Part shown: positions 17,806 to 26,359 of the stretch, piece by piece
Layout of the letters: each line of letters starts with the position of its first letter
Position numbering within the stretch: position 1 is the first letter of the stretch
Assembly (NCBI RefSeq): GCF_024703995.1
Contig: NZ_JAMXQV010000011.1
Location: 62,001 to 126,000, forward strand
Length of the DNA stretch: 64,000 nt
Direction of reading: 5' to 3'
Source: Amycolatopsis iheyensis
Lineage (GTDB): Bacteria; Actinomycetota; Actinomycetes; Mycobacteriales; Pseudonocardiaceae
Position numbers and translations under genes: made by a program
Notes under the pieces: model-generated
What the model was told of the DNA's origin: nothing
Databases searched by the model: none
The model's input: the letters and a program-made list of their open reading frames with translations, nothing else

Positions 17806-19983
17806 TCACGCCTGGACACCCGCCTTCCGCGGCAGCTCGATGCGCACCGGCGCGGTGTTCGCCGCGCTCGTCTGCGCGGCCAGCGTCGCCAGCGTCGTCG
17901 CCGCCAGTGAGGCCACCGAGATCGGCATCGGCCCACCCGTCCGGACCGCGTCCAGGAACGCGTCGACCTCCGCGGCCTGGCCCTTGTCGCGGCCCTTCGG
18001 GATGCGCGAGCTCGCCCACTTCTTGCGCGAGTACACCGACGCGCGCACGAAGTCGTCGAACTTCAGGACCTTGCCGTCGGCCGTGAGGTCCAGGGTCTCC
18101 TTCGGGAAGCCCGACGAGCCCGTCTCCGCGTACGTGATCACCGCGGTCGAGCCGTCCGGGTAGCCCAGCGTCACCTGGAGGTCTCCCATCGCGAACACCG
18201 ACACCGGGTCCGCGTCGAGGAGCCAGCTGACCGTGTCGATGAAGTGGCCGCCCTCGCCCGCGAAGCGGGACCCTTCCGAGTCCGTCTGGTTGTACCAGCT
18301 GCCGTGGTCCAGCCGGCCCGCGTTGACCAGGTAGCGGACCGTCGCCGGGCCGACGCGGGGGCCGAACTGGTCGCGGGCCTCGTGCAGCAGCGGTGCGAAG
18401 CGGCGGTTGAAGCCGACCTGCAGGCGGTCGTTGCCCGACTCCTCGATCGCGTCGAGCACCTTCTGCAGCTCCTCGGGCGACAGCGCGAGCGGCTTCTCGA
18501 CGAACACCGTCTTGCCCGCCAGCAACGCCTGCCGCGTCAGCTCGGCGTGCGAGCTGTGCCGGGTCACGACGAACACCGCGTCGATCGACGAGTCGCCGAG
18601 GACGTCGTCGATGTCCGTGGACGCCGAAGCGAACCCGAACTTGCGCTTCGCGTTGGCGCCCGACAGGGCCGACGTCGTCGCGACGTGCTTGAGCTGGACG
18701 TCCGCGCGCTCGGTGAGGTGCGGCAGCAGCATCGACGACGCGTAGTTGCCCGCCCCGACGAAGCCCAGCCGCACCGGCTGCCCGGCCGGCAACGCGGCCG
18801 CCGTCGACGACGCGACCCCGACCCGCGCCGACGTCACGACCGGCTCGGTCCGCGCCACCGCGTCCGGGTAGCGGAACAGCACCGCCACCGCCTTGAGCGA
18901 CCCCTCGTTCAGCGACTGGTACGTCGAAACCGCGTCGGAGAAGTCCGAGACGTGCGTGATCAGCGGCTCGACGTCCAGCCGGTCACGCGCGATCAGGTCG
19001 AGGACGCACTCGAGGTTGCGGCGCTCGGTCCAGCGGACCTGCCCGATCGGGTAGTCGCGCCCCTCGAGCTCGTACGACGGGTCGTAGCGGCCCGGCCCGT
19101 ACGACCGCGAGAACCGGACGTCCAGTTCCTTCTCGTAGTAGGCGTTCCACGGCAGGTCGAGCTTGCACTTGCCGATGTCGATCACGCGGCCGCGGTCGCG
19201 GGACAGCTTCGCGGCCAGCTCCACCGGGTCGTTCGTGTTGCCGCCCGCGGCCAGGTACGTCTGGTCGACGCCCGCGCCGTGGGTCAGCTCGTCCACGGCC
19301 GTGTCGACGATGCCGGACGCCGGGTGCGCGCAGGTCAGCGCGCCGAGGCTCTCGGCGAGCTTGCAGCGCTCCGGGTCGGGGTCGACGCCGACGACGCGCA
19401 CGCCGGACGACGTCAGCAGCTGCACGACGAGCTGCCCGATCAGGCCGAGGCCGATGACCAGGGCGACGTCGCCGATCTGCGGCTCGCCGCGGCGGACGCC
19501 CTGCATGGCGATGGACCCGACGGTGCCGAACGCGGCGTGCCCCGGGTCGACGCCGGCCGGGACGCGCGAGTAGAGGTTCTTGGGCACCCAGTTCAGCTCG
19601 GCGTGCAGGGCGTGCTCGTTGCCCGCGCAGGCCACGAGGTCGCCGACCGCGACGTCGGTGATGCCGTCGCCGACCTGCTCGACGATGCCGCACAGCGAGT
19701 AGCCGAGCGGGGTGTAGGAGTCCAGTTTGGACGTGACCTTGCGGTAGGTCGCCGAAAGGCCGTTCGTGGCGACGCTCTGCATCACCTTCGCGACCTGGTC
19801 GGGCCGGGCCTTCGCCTTGCCCACCAGTGACATGCTGGCCTCGGACACCTTCATCATCTCGGTGCCGGTCGAGATCAGCGAGTACACCGTCCGCACGAGC
19901 ACGCCACCGGGCTTGCAGGCGGGCTCGGGGACCTCGAGGAGCGCCAGTTCCCCGCTCTTGTAGTTCTGGACTACCTGCTTCAC
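17806..19983 (-). CDS. Bi-domain oxidoreductase (MDR alcohol dehydrogenase + Gfo/Idh/MocA)
   Basis: A 725-residue fusion. Residues ~1-360 are a medium-chain dehydrogenase with an NAD-binding G-L-G-L-I-G-Q-L segment near residue 180. Residues ~380-725 are a Gfo/Idh/MocA oxidoreductase with G-F-V-G-A-G-N-Y near 385 and E-K-P-L-A near 475. The same fusion occurs in many surface polysaccharide loci next to heparinase and AsnB genes; its reaction is not established, sugar oxidation or epimerisation being the usual proposal. The GTG start lies in a GTGA overlap with asnB. The usual catalytic zinc site of the first domain is not obvious. Confidence 0.85.
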   Translation of the reverse strand: MKQVVQNYKSGELALLEVPEPACKPGGVLVRTVYSLISTGTEMMKVSEASMSLVGKAKARPDQVAKVMQSVATNGLSATYRKVTSKLDSYTPLGYSLCGIVEQVGDGITDVAVGDLVACAGNEHALHAELNWVPKNLYSRVPAGVDPGHAAFGTVGSIAMQGVRRGEPQIGDVALVIGLGLIGQLVVQLLTSSGVRVVGVDPDPERCKLAESLGALTCAHPASGIVDTAVDELTHGAGVDQTYLAAGGNTNDPVELAAKLSRDRGRVIDIGKCKLDLPWNAYYEKELDVRFSRSYGPGRYDPSYELEGRDYPIGQVRWTERRNLECVLDLIARDRLDVEPLITHVSDFSDAVSTYQSLNEGSLKAVAVLFRYPDAVARTEPVVTSARVGVASSTAAALPAGQPVRLGFVGAGNYASSMLLPHLTERADVQLKHVATTSALSGANAKRKFGFASASTDIDDVLGDSSIDAVFVVTRHSSHAELTRQALLAGKTVFVEKPLALSPEELQKVLDAIEESGNDRLQVGFNRRFAPLLHEARDQFGPRVGPATVRYLVNAGRLDHGSWYNQTDSEGSRFAGEGGHFIDTVSWLLDADPVSVFAMGDLQVTLGYPDGSTAVITYAETGSSGFPKETLDLTADGKVLKFDDFVRASVYSRKKWASSRIPKGRDKGQAAEVDAFLDAVRTGGPMPISVASLAATTLATLAAQTSAANTAPVRIELPRKAGVQA

Positions 19984-21890
19984 TTCGCTCCCGCTCCAGA
20001 CATCGCGTTCCGGTACCAATACTCGAGGGTCAAGACGTGCCAGAGGTGCTTGCCGCGGTCTTCCTGGCCGGCGGCGTCCTCGGCGACCATGCGCTGCAAC
20101 GCTTCCCGCTGCAGGAAGCCGGACGAAACGAGCACACCTTCGTTGACGACTTCGCGCACCAGCGGCGCGAGGTCGCGGCTCATCCAGGCCCGCAGCGGCG
20201 CGCTGAACAGGCCCTTCGGCCGGTGCACGATCTCGCCGGGCAGGATGTTCTCGGCCGCCTTCTTCAGCGCCATCTTCCCGGCGCGGCCGACGATCTTCTG
20301 GTTGCCCGGGATCTTGAACGCCGCCCGCACGACCTCGACGTCGACGAACGGCGTGCGCACCTCGGTGGACGCCGCCATCGTCGAGCGGTCGGTGTAGGTC
20401 AGGTTCAGCCCGGGCAGGAACAGCCGCGAGTCGGCCAGGCACATCCGGTTGACGAAGTCGTCGAGCGCCTGGTCGTGGTAGGTGTCCGCGTGCTCGGTCA
20501 ACACCGAGTCGACGTCGGCCGCGAAGTCCGGGTTCACCAGCGACAGCAGCTCGGCCTGGTCGTACATGGTGTAGCTGCGCCGGAACGCCGTCTCCTCGGG
20601 CAGGCCCGCGAACGACAGGAACCGCTTCGCGAACCGCACCGACCGGTACCCGCGCTTGGCCGACGCCACCGGCAGCCGGTCCACCAGGGACTCCACCGGC
20701 TTGCGGACCAGGCCGGGCACCTGGTGGTAGCGCAGCGCCAGCAGGTTGGCGAGGTGCTTGCGGTAGCCGGCGAAGAGCTCGTCGGCGCCCATCCCGGACA
20801 GCATCACCTTGACGCCGGCCTCGCGCGCGGCCGAACAGATCAGGAACGAGTTGATCGCCGCCGGGTCGCCGATCGGCTCGTCGAGGTGGTAGGTCATCTT
20901 CGGCAGCAGGTCGAGCACCTGCGGCGCGATCTCGATCTCGTGCAGGTCGACGCCGAACTGCCGCGCCACGATCCGGGCGTACTTGAGGTCGTCCGGCATG
21001 GCCTCGAACTTGGCGTCCTCGGCGCGGAACCCGATGGTGTAGGCCGAAATGCCCGGCTGCGAGCGCGCGGCGAGCGCCGTCAGGTAGCTGGAGTCCAGGC
21101 CCCCCGAGAGGAAGGTCGCGACCGGGACGTCGGAGAGCAGGTGCTTGGCGGTCGACTCCGCGATGACGGCGTGCAGGTCGACGTCGCCCTCGAAGGCCGC
21201 GCCTTCTTCGGCGACCTCCCGCAGGGACCAGAACCGGCCGCGGTCGACCTGGCCGTCCGGGCGGCAGCGCAGCCACGTGCCCGGCTGCAGCTTTTCCGCG
21301 CCCTGGTAGGCACACCGGCTGTCGGGCACCCAGTAGTACAGCAGCGAGGCGATCAGCGCGGCGTTGTCCACCTGCAGCGACCCGCCCAGCTCACCGGCCA
21401 GCGCCTTCAGCTCGGAGGCGAAGGCGACCCCGCCGTTGCGCTGGACGAAGAACAGCGGCTTGATGCCCAGCTGGTCGCGGACCAGGAACAGTTCGCCGGT
21501 CCCCTCCTCGAACAGCGCGAAGGCGAACATCCCGCGCAGCTTCGGCAGGCAGTCGGTGCCCCAGCGCCGCCACGCCTGCAGCAGCACCTCGGTGTCGGAC
21601 GTCCCCCGGAACCGGACTCCCGCCGCGGACAGCTCGGCCCGCAACTCCGGCGCGTTGTACAGCTCTCCGTTGTAGCTCAGCGCGAGGCCGTCGAGGGCCA
21701 TCGGCTGGGCACCGGTCTCGGACAGGTCGATGATCGAGAGCCGCCGGTGTCCCAAGTGGACGGAACCGCCGCCGGCGGCGTGGTCGTAGCGGCCGGAGCC
21801 GTCCGGGCCGCGGTGGGCCAGCGTCTTGGTGAGCCGGTCGGTGAGCGGTCCGCCGTCCGGCCAGAGGTAGGTGCCTGCGATGCCGCACAT
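19980..21890 (-). CDS. asnB: Asparagine synthase (glutamine-hydrolysing) family
   Basis: A 636-residue class-II amidotransferase. Cys2 (M-C-G-I-A-G) is the glutaminase nucleophile, with Y-N-G-E-L-Y near residue 75 and R-D-Q-L-G-I-K-P near 140. The synthetase half has S-G-G-L-D-S-S near residue 260, the ATP pyrophosphatase loop, and G-M-G-A-D-E-L-F-A-G-Y near 360. Such AsnB-like proteins in sugar loci may amidate uronic acids or other carboxylates rather than make free asparagine; this is inference from context. It is coupled to the oxidoreductase by a four-base overlap. Confidence 0.88.
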   Translation of the reverse strand: MCGIAGTYLWPDGGPLTDRLTKTLAHRGPDGSGRYDHAAGGGSVHLGHRRLSIIDLSETGAQPMALDGLALSYNGELYNAPELRAELSAAGVRFRGTSDTEVLLQAWRRWGTDCLPKLRGMFAFALFEEGTGELFLVRDQLGIKPLFFVQRNGGVAFASELKALAGELGGSLQVDNAALIASLLYYWVPDSRCAYQGAEKLQPGTWLRCRPDGQVDRGRFWSLREVAEEGAAFEGDVDLHAVIAESTAKHLLSDVPVATFLSGGLDSSYLTALAARSQPGISAYTIGFRAEDAKFEAMPDDLKYARIVARQFGVDLHEIEIAPQVLDLLPKMTYHLDEPIGDPAAINSFLICSAAREAGVKVMLSGMGADELFAGYRKHLANLLALRYHQVPGLVRKPVESLVDRLPVASAKRGYRSVRFAKRFLSFAGLPEETAFRRSYTMYDQAELLSLVNPDFAADVDSVLTEHADTYHDQALDDFVNRMCLADSRLFLPGLNLTYTDRSTMAASTEVRTPFVDVEVVRAAFKIPGNQKIVGRAGKMALKKAAENILPGEIVHRPKGLFSAPLRAWMSRDLAPLVREVVNEGVLVSSGFLQREALQRMVAEDAAGQEDRGKHLWHVLTLEYWYRNAMSGAGAK

Positions 21891-21924
21891 CTCGAGCGGG
21901 TCCCCTTCATTCGCGGCGCGGGAG

Positions 21925-23688
21925 TCAGGAGACCTCCGCGCTCTTTTCTGACTCGAGCTCGGCGTTCAGTTCGCCTTTGTGCGCGGGTTCGCCGTGGTCG
22001 CGCTTGAACGGCGTCGGCCGCTTCGGCTTGACCGGAGCGAACTTCTTCGTCGGGGCGTCCAGGTGGTCCGGCACGCTGACCTTGCCCGGCTCCGGAAGTG
22101 GCGCGGGCGGCGGCTTCGGGCCGGCCGGCGGGGGCGGGACCACCGGTCGCACCGGCGCGATCCGCCGCGTCGGGGGCTCCGCGACCGCGACGCGTTCCGC
22201 GATCCGGGCGGCCAGCTCGTCGATGCGGTCCTCGTGCTCGACAACCGAAACGCGGTGCACCGCGGGCGCCGCCTTCGCCCGTCCGCGCAACGCCGTGTGC
22301 AGGCCGTCCCACAGCGTGCCGTCGGACTTGTCCCGCGGGTCCGGGTCGACCAGCACGACGCCGACGATCGGGATCTGCTGGTCCGCGAGCTGCCGCGCGA
22401 CCGTGTGCAGCCACAGCGTGTTCGCGTGCCCGGCCTTGACGACCAGCACGGTCTCCTGGCCGAGGTGTTCCAGGTCCGTCCACGCGGTGCCCGGCGACAC
22501 CGTGCCGACGCCGACGCGGCGTTCGTCCGGCTCGCCTTCCGGGTCGCCCGCGCCGAGCACGGTGACCTCGCTCTTCGTCTCGGCCACCAGCTTGCGGACG
22601 TCCTCGCCCGGCAGGTCGTCGACGACGCTCGCCGGCCCCTCGAGCTCTTCGGCGATGTCCAGCGCCAGCGCGGCCGCGACCTTCGGCGCGCCGAGCTCCA
22701 ACAGCGACACCGACGGCTTGTCCTTCTGGATCGCGCGCACCAGCGTCGTCGCGACGCGCTTGCGCTCGGACACCGCCCGCGAGCGCCGCCACAGCCGGGC
22801 CGGACCTCGCGGCTTCGACGGCAGCTGCGCGATCACGGACGCGCCGAGGTGCGTGGAGATTTCGCGGCGCAGCACCGGCCGGTCGCGGGACACCGCGCCG
22901 ATGGCGGCGAGCGCGAGCCCTAGCGCGAGGCCGAGGGCGAAGCCGATGCCGCCGTTGGTCGCCTCGGTCTTGAGGAACGCCTTGGGCAGCGCGCGCGGCG
23001 CGTCGACGATCTGGGTGCCCGCGGCGACCTGCGGGCTGCCGATGCCGGCCTGCTGGGCGCGGGAGTCGAAGTCGGAGATCTGCGACGCCAGCGCGGCGCG
23101 GCGGCCGTAGAGGCCCTCCAAGGTGCTCGCGTTGGCGTTGCGGCCCTTGCCGGTCTCGTCGGCGATCTGCTGGTCGACCTTGGTCAGCTCGTCCTGGGCG
23201 TTCTTGCGCTGGTCGAGGATGGCCTTGGACTGCGCGGCCGCGGCGGCCTGGCTGCGCTGCACGTGGTCGGTGATGAACGTGTCGGCCAGCGCCTGCGCCT
23301 GCGCCACGGCCTCTTCGTTGCTCTTGGCCTTGACGGTGATCTGCATGACGTTGTTCGTCAGGCCCAGCCCGGCGTAGTTCTTCATGAAGTCTTCGGCGGA
23401 CTCGGTGCTGCCCAGCTTCTTCAGCGCGCCTTCGGCGATCTTGGTCGTCGAGAGCACGGCGACGTCGGTGCGCATCAGGGTGCCGCTGTCGGTCGGCGAG
23501 TCGTCCTGGTGGACGACGATCACCTTGGTGACCGCGGTCGGCGGCGCCGGGAGCACGATCCCGACCGCCGCGCCGGCGATCAGCCCGAGCAGCCCGGTGG
23601 CCAGCCAGAGCCGCTTGCGGCGGCGGATCGCGACGAACAGGCGCTGGAGGTCCAGGAGCGGGGCAGTTTCCGTGGATGTGGTGGTCAC
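21925..23688 (-). CDS. Wzz-type chain-length regulator with degenerate tyrosine-kinase-like domain
   Basis: A 587-residue protein. One membrane segment near residues 28-48 and another near 335-350 flank an extracytoplasmic part with coiled-coil character, as in polysaccharide co-polymerases. The C-terminal cytoplasmic region resembles a bacterial tyrosine autokinase fold (E-T-V-L-V-V-K-A-G, then V-G-V-V-L-V-D-P-D-P) but the Walker A position reads E-L-G-A-P-K-V-A-A-A and lacks the G-K-S/T. A proline-rich tail with R-P-T-P-F-K follows. GTG start within a GTGA overlap with the next gene. It likely controls polymer length or export with its partner at 23685-25046. Confidence 0.78.
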   Translation of the reverse strand: MTTTSTETAPLLDLQRLFVAIRRRKRLWLATGLLGLIAGAAVGIVLPAPPTAVTKVIVVHQDDSPTDSGTLMRTDVAVLSTTKIAEGALKKLGSTESAEDFMKNYAGLGLTNNVMQITVKAKSNEEAVAQAQALADTFITDHVQRSQAAAAAQSKAILDQRKNAQDELTKVDQQIADETGKGRNANASTLEGLYGRRAALASQISDFDSRAQQAGIGSPQVAAGTQIVDAPRALPKAFLKTEATNGGIGFALGLALGLALAAIGAVSRDRPVLRREISTHLGASVIAQLPSKPRGPARLWRRSRAVSERKRVATTLVRAIQKDKPSVSLLELGAPKVAAALALDIAEELEGPASVVDDLPGEDVRKLVAETKSEVTVLGAGDPEGEPDERRVGVGTVSPGTAWTDLEHLGQETVLVVKAGHANTLWLHTVARQLADQQIPIVGVVLVDPDPRDKSDGTLWDGLHTALRGRAKAAPAVHRVSVVEHEDRIDELAARIAERVAVAEPPTRRIAPVRPVVPPPPAGPKPPPAPLPEPGKVSVPDHLDAPTKKFAPVKPKRPTPFKRDHGEPAHKGELNAELESEKSAEVS

Positions 23689-25046
23689 GCCGAACCTGCC
23701 AGGGCTTTCTCGGGGGCGTCTTCCGCCGCGGGTTCGGGCTTCTCGGGCGCCGGCGAGCGGACCGGGTGGGTGAGGACCGCGCCGACGACCTCCTGGCCGG
23801 CGTCGTTGCAGGCCTCGGCGAGCCGGACGAGCTCCCACGCGGTGCGGGAGCCGGCGCTGAGCACCACCAGGACGCCGGAGTCGCGACCGGCGTCCGGCAC
23901 GGTCGGGCGCGCGGCGGTGAACTCGAAGACCCGCAGCGGCACGGACAGCCGGTCGGCCAGCTCGGCGAGCTGCTCGGCGGCAAGCCGGCCGGTCTTGTCG
24001 TCGTCGGCCACGAGCAGCAGGGTGTCGGCCGGGCCGGTGGCCAGCCGGGCGAGCACGCGGCGGTATCGGATGTCGCGGTTGACCTCGTCGGCCGAGGTCG
24101 CGACCGGCGGCAGCAGCCAGGGCCGGTCGCCGCCGAGCAGCCGCCGCACCTTGCCGTAGAAGCCGGCCGCCGGGAGGCGGTCGCCCTGCGGCGTCGTGAC
24201 GTCGACGCCGGCCAGGATCGGCGAGCCGAGCGCCGAGGCGATCTCCGGCTCGCCGCGCAGCCGCCGGTCGGCGCGCGCGGTGAACAGGTGCCCGAAGACG
24301 CCGACGAGGAAGAACAGCACCGCGCCGCCGGCGATGAGCTGCGTCATCGTCGGCGCCGCCGGCTTGTCCGGGCGCTCGGACGGGCCGAGCACCACGGTGT
24401 TGCCGATGCCGGTGGCCAGGTCGGCCTGGTTGAGGTCGTTGATGGCCTGCTCCAGCGACGACCGCAGGCCTTCGAGCTGCGTGCGGACCTGGACGCTCTC
24501 CACGGTCAGGTCGCCGCCGACGGTCTTGGCGATGTCGCTGATCTTCTCGGTGGTCAGCTTGACCTGGTTGCGCAGCGACTCGCGCTGCTCCTGGGCCAGC
24601 TGGACCGACGCGTCCGCGGAGTTGCTCGCGAGCTGGCCGGAGTACTTGACGAACTGCTGCGCGACCTGGTCGGCGAGCTGCTGCGCGTGCTCGGCGGTGT
24701 CGGCCGAGACGGTGATCTTGACGACGTTGCCGTTGGCCACCGACGTCGTGATCTGCTTCTGCAGGTCCGCGCCGCTCGGGTGCCACGGCAGCACCGCGGC
24801 CGCCCGGTCGAGGACGACCGAGCTGGTCGCGACCTCGGCCTGCGTCAGCAGCTCGTCGGCCTGCCGCGGGCCCTGGAGCAGCACGCTCGACGACGTCTGG
24901 TAGCCGGGTGAGAGGAGCACGGACGCGCCGGCGCCCACCGCCGCGCCCAGGACGGCGAGGGCGACCAGCACCCGCCATCGTCGTCTGAGGACCTGCCCGA
25001 CCAGGGCCAGGCGCACCGTGTCGTCAGTCAACGGCGGTCTCTCCAT
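23685..25046 (-). CDS. Wzz-type chain-length regulator (second copy)
   Basis: A 453-residue co-polymerase-like protein. Membrane segments lie near residues 25-45 and 235-250, around a coiled-coil stretch rich in L-A-Q-E-Q and S-L-E-Q-A. The cytoplasmic C-terminal part is again kinase-like but without a P-loop: L-L-L-V-A-D-D-D-K-T-G-R occupies the place of Walker A. It ends in an Ala/Glu/Pro tail without a tyrosine cluster. ATG preceded by GGAGAG. It is overlapped by the second regulator, so the pair is made together. The 110-base gap upstream may hold a promoter; none is obvious. Confidence 0.78.
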   Translation of the reverse strand: MERPPLTDDTVRLALVGQVLRRRWRVLVALAVLGAAVGAGASVLLSPGYQTSSSVLLQGPRQADELLTQAEVATSSVVLDRAAAVLPWHPSGADLQKQITTSVANGNVVKITVSADTAEHAQQLADQVAQQFVKYSGQLASNSADASVQLAQEQRESLRNQVKLTTEKISDIAKTVGGDLTVESVQVRTQLEGLRSSLEQAINDLNQADLATGIGNTVVLGPSERPDKPAAPTMTQLIAGGAVLFFLVGVFGHLFTARADRRLRGEPEIASALGSPILAGVDVTTPQGDRLPAAGFYGKVRRLLGGDRPWLLPPVATSADEVNRDIRYRRVLARLATGPADTLLLVADDDKTGRLAAEQLAELADRLSVPLRVFEFTAARPTVPDAGRDSGVLVVLSAGSRTAWELVRLAEACNDAGQEVVGAVLTHPVRSPAPEKPEPAAEDAPEKALAGSA

Positions 25047-25156
25047 TCCTGAGCCGGGTACGCCGAACGGATGTGCGTTGATCGGCCGGTTACCCGAACC
25101 GTCGTCGGACCGGGATCATTGGTTACACGTCCGGTGAGTTCTTGACCGAACGGCGA

Positions 25157-26359
25157 TCAGGACTTCACAGCGTGCTCATACGCGGCGAGCAGGTTCTTGG
25201 CCGAGTTTTCCCAAGAGAGAGCGCCGGCGACCCGGGCCTGGCCCAGCTTGCCCATGCGAACCCGCTCTTCGGGGTCGTCGAGCAGCTGCGCGACGAGCTT
25301 CGCGAACGCCGCCTCGTCGTTGGCCGGCGCGTAGACCGCCGCCTCGCCCGCCGAGACGCGCGCCTCGCGCAGCTCGAACGAGACGATCGGCTTGCTCATC
25401 GCCATGTACTCCATGACCTTGTTCATCGTGGAGACGTCGTTGAGCGGGTTCAGCGGGTCCGGCGACAGGCAGACGTCGGCGGTGGAGAGGTAGCGGACGA
25501 GGTCCTCGTCGGGGATCCGGCCGGTGAACTCGACCTGGTTGGCCAGCCCGAGCTTGGCCGACAGCGCGACCATGTCGTCGAAGGCGTCGCCGGATCCGAC
25601 GAACACCGCGTGCCAGTCGGTGCGCCCGATCTCGTCCCGCAGCTTCGCCAGCGCGCGCAGGGCGTAGTCGACGCCGTCCTGCGGGCCCATCACGCCCAGG
25701 TAGGCGAGCATGAAGGGCTTGCCCTGCTTGAGCTCGGGCTCGGCGGGCACCTCCTTGAACCGCTCGACGACCGGGGCGCTGCGCACCACGAAGACGTCCT
25801 CGGGCCGCTTGCCGCCGCGGATCCGGGCGACCTGCTTGTAGCTCTCGTTCGTCGAGATCACGACGTCGGCGGCGCGGTAGGTGGCGCGCTCGAGGGCGCA
25901 GACCCCGCGGTAGAGCAGGTCCTGCCCGCGGTCGAACCGCGAGAGGTACAGCTCCGGGCAGAGGTCGTGCTGGTCGAAGATGAACCGCGCGCCCTGCCGC
26001 TTGAGGTACTTGGCGACCAGGTACAGCAGGTCCGGCGGGTTGCAGGCGTGCACGACGTCGACCGGCCCGACCCGGCGGGCCAGCCGGAGCGTGTGCCACA
26101 GCGCGCTGCCGTACTCCTGCAGGTAACCCGCGGGGCCGCCGGTCGCCGCCTTCAGCGGGTACCGGTGGATGTGGACGCCGTCGACGACGGCTTCGGCCTC
26201 GGTGTCGCGTTTCGTGCCCTGCGGACAGATGACGTGGACTTCCCACCCGGCGTCGCGCAGGGTCGTGGACTCCTGCCACACGCGGCGGTCGAAGGGGACG
26301 GAGAGGTTTTCGACGAGGATGAGCGCTTTACCAGGCAAGGCCGGCGTATCCCTCTTCAA
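25157..26359 (-). CDS. Glycosyltransferase family 4
   Basis: A protein of up to 400 residues with the GT4 pattern: V-E-N-L-S-V-P-F-D-R-R-V-W near the N-terminus, Y-L-G-V-M-G-P-Q-D-G in the nucleotide-binding half and a C-terminal M-A-M-S-K-P-I-V-S-F block. F-D-Q-H-D-L-C-P-E-L-Y in the middle is typical of undecaprenyl-linked surface glycan GTs. Both candidate starts are TTG: 26359 has no ribosome site, while 26338, eight codons in, has GAGGG upstream and may be the true one. It overlaps the dehydrogenase gene by 11-32 bases and belongs to that transcript. Confidence 0.85.
   Translation of the reverse strand: MKRDTPALPGKALILVENLSVPFDRRVWQESTTLRDAGWEVHVICPQGTKRDTEAEAVVDGVHIHRYPLKAATGGPAGYLQEYGSALWHTLRLARRVGPVDVVHACNPPDLLYLVAKYLKRQGARFIFDQHDLCPELYLSRFDRGQDLLYRGVCALERATYRAADVVISTNESYKQVARIRGGKRPEDVFVVRSAPVVERFKEVPAEPELKQGKPFMLAYLGVMGPQDGVDYALRALAKLRDEIGRTDWHAVFVGSGDAFDDMVALSAKLGLANQVEFTGRIPDEDLVRYLSTADVCLSPDPLNPLNDVSTMNKVMEYMAMSKPIVSFELREARVSAGEAAVYAPANDEAAFAKLVAQLLDDPEERVRMGKLGQARVAGALSWENSAKNLLAAYEHAVKS

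Noticed and set aside
19984..21315. A much longer N-terminal part of the two-domain oxidoreductase
   Set aside because: That frame is antifamily, arginine-rich shadow of asnB; the family start follows the GTG at 19983.
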